Shown piece after piece: positions 5,484 through 6,311 of a stretch of DNA of 6,311 bases (the stretch's first letter is position 1; each line of letters starts with the position of its first letter). The notes under the pieces were generated by a model. The model made no database searches. It saw only the letters and a list, made by a program, of their open reading frames with translations, and had not been told where the DNA came from. The DNA comes from Phycisphaerae bacterium (GTDB taxonomy: Bacteria > Planctomycetota > Phycisphaerae > UBA1845): contig JAJDDS010000498.1 of NCBI GenBank assembly GCA_029260195.1, forward strand, positions 1 to 6,311, written 5' to 3'. A program made the position numbers and the translations under genes.

Positions 5484-5632
5484 TTTTCTTAACGCCTACG
5501 CCGCGACACCTTCCGGTTGTCCGTGTGAACGGTGCCCGGTACTTCGTCGATGTGCGGTTAGGCCACTTACGGCGAGTGGACAAGCCGCATCGGGTCATCT
5601 GGTTCGAACGGGGCGATGCGTCTCGTGACTGA
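5480..5632 (+). CDS. 50-aa YFxDxRL-family small protein
   Basis: A very short gene starting at GTG 5480, which overlaps the TGA of the 189-aa gene as GTGA, and ending at TGA 5630-5632. Its residues 11-44 (LPVVRVNGARYFVDVRLGHL, then RRVDKPHRVIWFER) align without gaps to residues 15-48 of the zinc-ribbon protein at 4310, with 16 of 34 identical. Shared residues include L-P, R, G, Y-F-x-D-x-R-L, R-x-V, P, R, I and F. That conservation, the 4-base overlap and the intact frame argue that it is a real gene despite its size. It lacks the zinc ribbon, signal peptide and membrane segment. It is probably made by translational coupling with the 189-aa protein, which is therefore its most likely partner. 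The biochemical function is unknown. Confidence 0.72.
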   Translation: MIFLTPTPRHLPVVRVNGARYFVDVRLGHLRRVDKPHRVIWFERGDASRD

Positions 5633-5680
5633 ATCGCGTCGGTCATCTCCGGTGCTTCTAATCCGGCAGCGTCAATCGGG

Positions 5681-5699
5681 AACGCGTCTTCGACGCGTT
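5681..5699. repeat. 8-bp inverted repeat with TTC loop
   Basis: AACGCGTC (5681-5688) and GACGCGTT (5692-5699) form a perfect stem around the three-base loop TTC, 49 bases after the stop of the 50-aa gene. Another short TNC-loop stem, GGCC-TAC-GGCC, follows at 5711-5721. No T-run follows, so a terminator role is possible but not shown. Confidence 0.55.
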
Positions 5700-5734
5700 G
5701 GAGGACGCTCGGCCTACGGCCTCGGTCCGCCGCC

Positions 5735-5776
5735 GGGGCCGGACCCTTCGGGCCCGGCCCCGGGCCTGCGGCCCGG
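5735..5776. repeat. Composite GC-rich hairpin repeat, copy 1
   Basis: GGGGCCGGACCC (5735-5746) pairs with GGGCCCGGCCCC (5750-5761) around a TTC loop, with one A-C mismatch. It is followed directly by CGGGCC-TGC-GGCCCG (5761-5775). The same order, a TTC-loop hairpin then CGGGCCTGCRGCCCGG, recurs at 6247-6284. Confidence 0.65.
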
Positions 5777-6246
5777 TGCGTTACGCAAGTTGCATGGTGA
5801 ACTGAAGGGACGATGGGCGGGGGACTATTGGAACACGTTTCCAAGCGATGCGTTGGGCGATTCTCATGTGCGGGACGGGCGGGCTGGCGTGGTTGGATTG
5901 TACACCCATTGCGAAGAAGCGGCGTTGGTGTGACATCCGCGAGGGTATTGGGGCTGGGTCATTTTGGTTTGTGGAAAATGGACCTTGTGCCGGCGGAACG
6001 TTGACCTTTCGGGACGGTGCGCGCGGCCTGGTTGTCTCGCCATGCTGGGCCGTTGCGTGAAGATGCTGCTATTCTCAATTGTCTGTACGAGTTGCGTGAC
6101 GATCGCGGTGGAATGATACATCGTTCGGTACGCATGACTCTCCTGTGGTGGTTCAAGGCGATGGCGTTTTGCGAATGCTTCCGTAGCTCATCATGGGAAT
6201 GAAATGAGGTGATGAAAAGGAGTTTGTGACTCCATGAAAAGGGCTT

Positions 6247-6284
6247 CCGCGGCGAGCTTCGCTCGCCGCGGGCCTGCAGCCCGG
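6247..6284. repeat. Composite GC-rich hairpin repeat, copy 2
   Basis: An 11-bp perfect stem with TTC loop (6247-6257 with 6261-6271, arms CCGCGGCGAGC and GCTCGCCGCGG) is followed by CGGGCCTGCAGCCCGG (6269-6284). That second part differs by one base of 16 from 5761-5776. The TTC-stem sequence itself differs from copy 1, so the architecture is conserved rather than the whole sequence. Confidence 0.65.
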
Positions 6285-6311
6285 GGGATCGGTGGTGTCG
6301 AGCGGTGGCGA

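Larger units (their letters stand above)
5633..6311. other. No convincing gene; intergenic DNA with GC-rich hairpins
   Basis: I find no gene I would defend in these 679 bases. Several overlapping ORFs of 60-105 codons exist on both strands. None has a recognisable domain, and the three plus-strand frames look equally (un)convincing between 5810 and 6200. The plus-strand frame ending at 6202 has the most protein-like stretch (EDAAILNCLYELRDDRGGMI followed by LLWWFKAMAF) and might be a remnant of a lost gene. The region is bounded by two copies of a composite hairpin repeat (5735-5776 and 6247-6284). The extreme right end may be the upstream region of a gene beyond the window. Confidence 0.5.

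Noticed and set aside
5848..6202. Several 60-85 aa ORFs on both strands in the right-hand region
   Set aside because: Three overlapping plus frames and two minus frames are equally open, and none has a domain, a clear ribosome site or convincing codon pattern. At most a remnant gene.
1..6311. CRISPR array, insertion sequence, integrase or phage genes
   Set aside because: No regularly spaced direct repeats, no transposase or recombinase motifs and no structural phage proteins were seen on either strand.

Overview
The window looks like a piece of a GC-rich bacterial chromosome. It carries no RNA gene, transposase, phage structural gene or CRISPR array that I can see. Gene content is a membrane methyltransferase, an ACT protein, a SixA-type phosphatase, a SEC-C/TPR protein and a lipoprotein with a canonical LAGC lipobox. 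Together with intergenic DNA full of GC-rich hairpins, this fits a Planctomycetota/Phycisphaerae-like genome or another GC-rich environmental lineage. That placement is inference from style, not from a marker gene.

Left part (1-3889), all on the minus strand and read right to left: a possible 65-aa ORF (3692-3889), a predicted lipoprotein (3087-3695) whose GTG start overlaps that ORF's stop, a TPR/SEC-C protein (1796-2962), SixA-like phosphohistidine phosphatase (1268-1753), a tandem ACT-domain protein (765-1190) and an isoprenylcysteine carboxyl methyltransferase-family membrane protein (35-625). Gaps of about 40-140 bp allow co-transcription of some of them, but the products do not form an obvious pathway. 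These look like ordinary housekeeping or accessory genes.

Right part (3912-5632), on the plus strand: a more unusual run of small genes separated by RNA-hairpin-forming leaders. It holds a doubtful 86-aa basic ORF (3970-4230), a 106-aa zinc-ribbon protein (4310-4630), a 189-aa protein with a helical C-terminal half (4914-5483), and a 50-aa gene (5480-5632) that starts inside the stop codon of the 189-aa gene. The 50-aa protein matches the N-terminal domain of the zinc-ribbon protein (16 of 34 aligned residues, no gaps), so two members of one small-protein family bracket the 189-aa gene. Similar hairpins precede the 3970 and 4310 starts, and a third hairpin buries the ribosome binding site of the 189-aa gene. 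This cassette is the best candidate for something undescribed.

Right end (5633-6311): no convincing gene. It contains two copies of a composite GC-rich hairpin repeat (TTC-loop hairpin followed by CGGGCCTGCRGCCCGG) about 500 bp apart.
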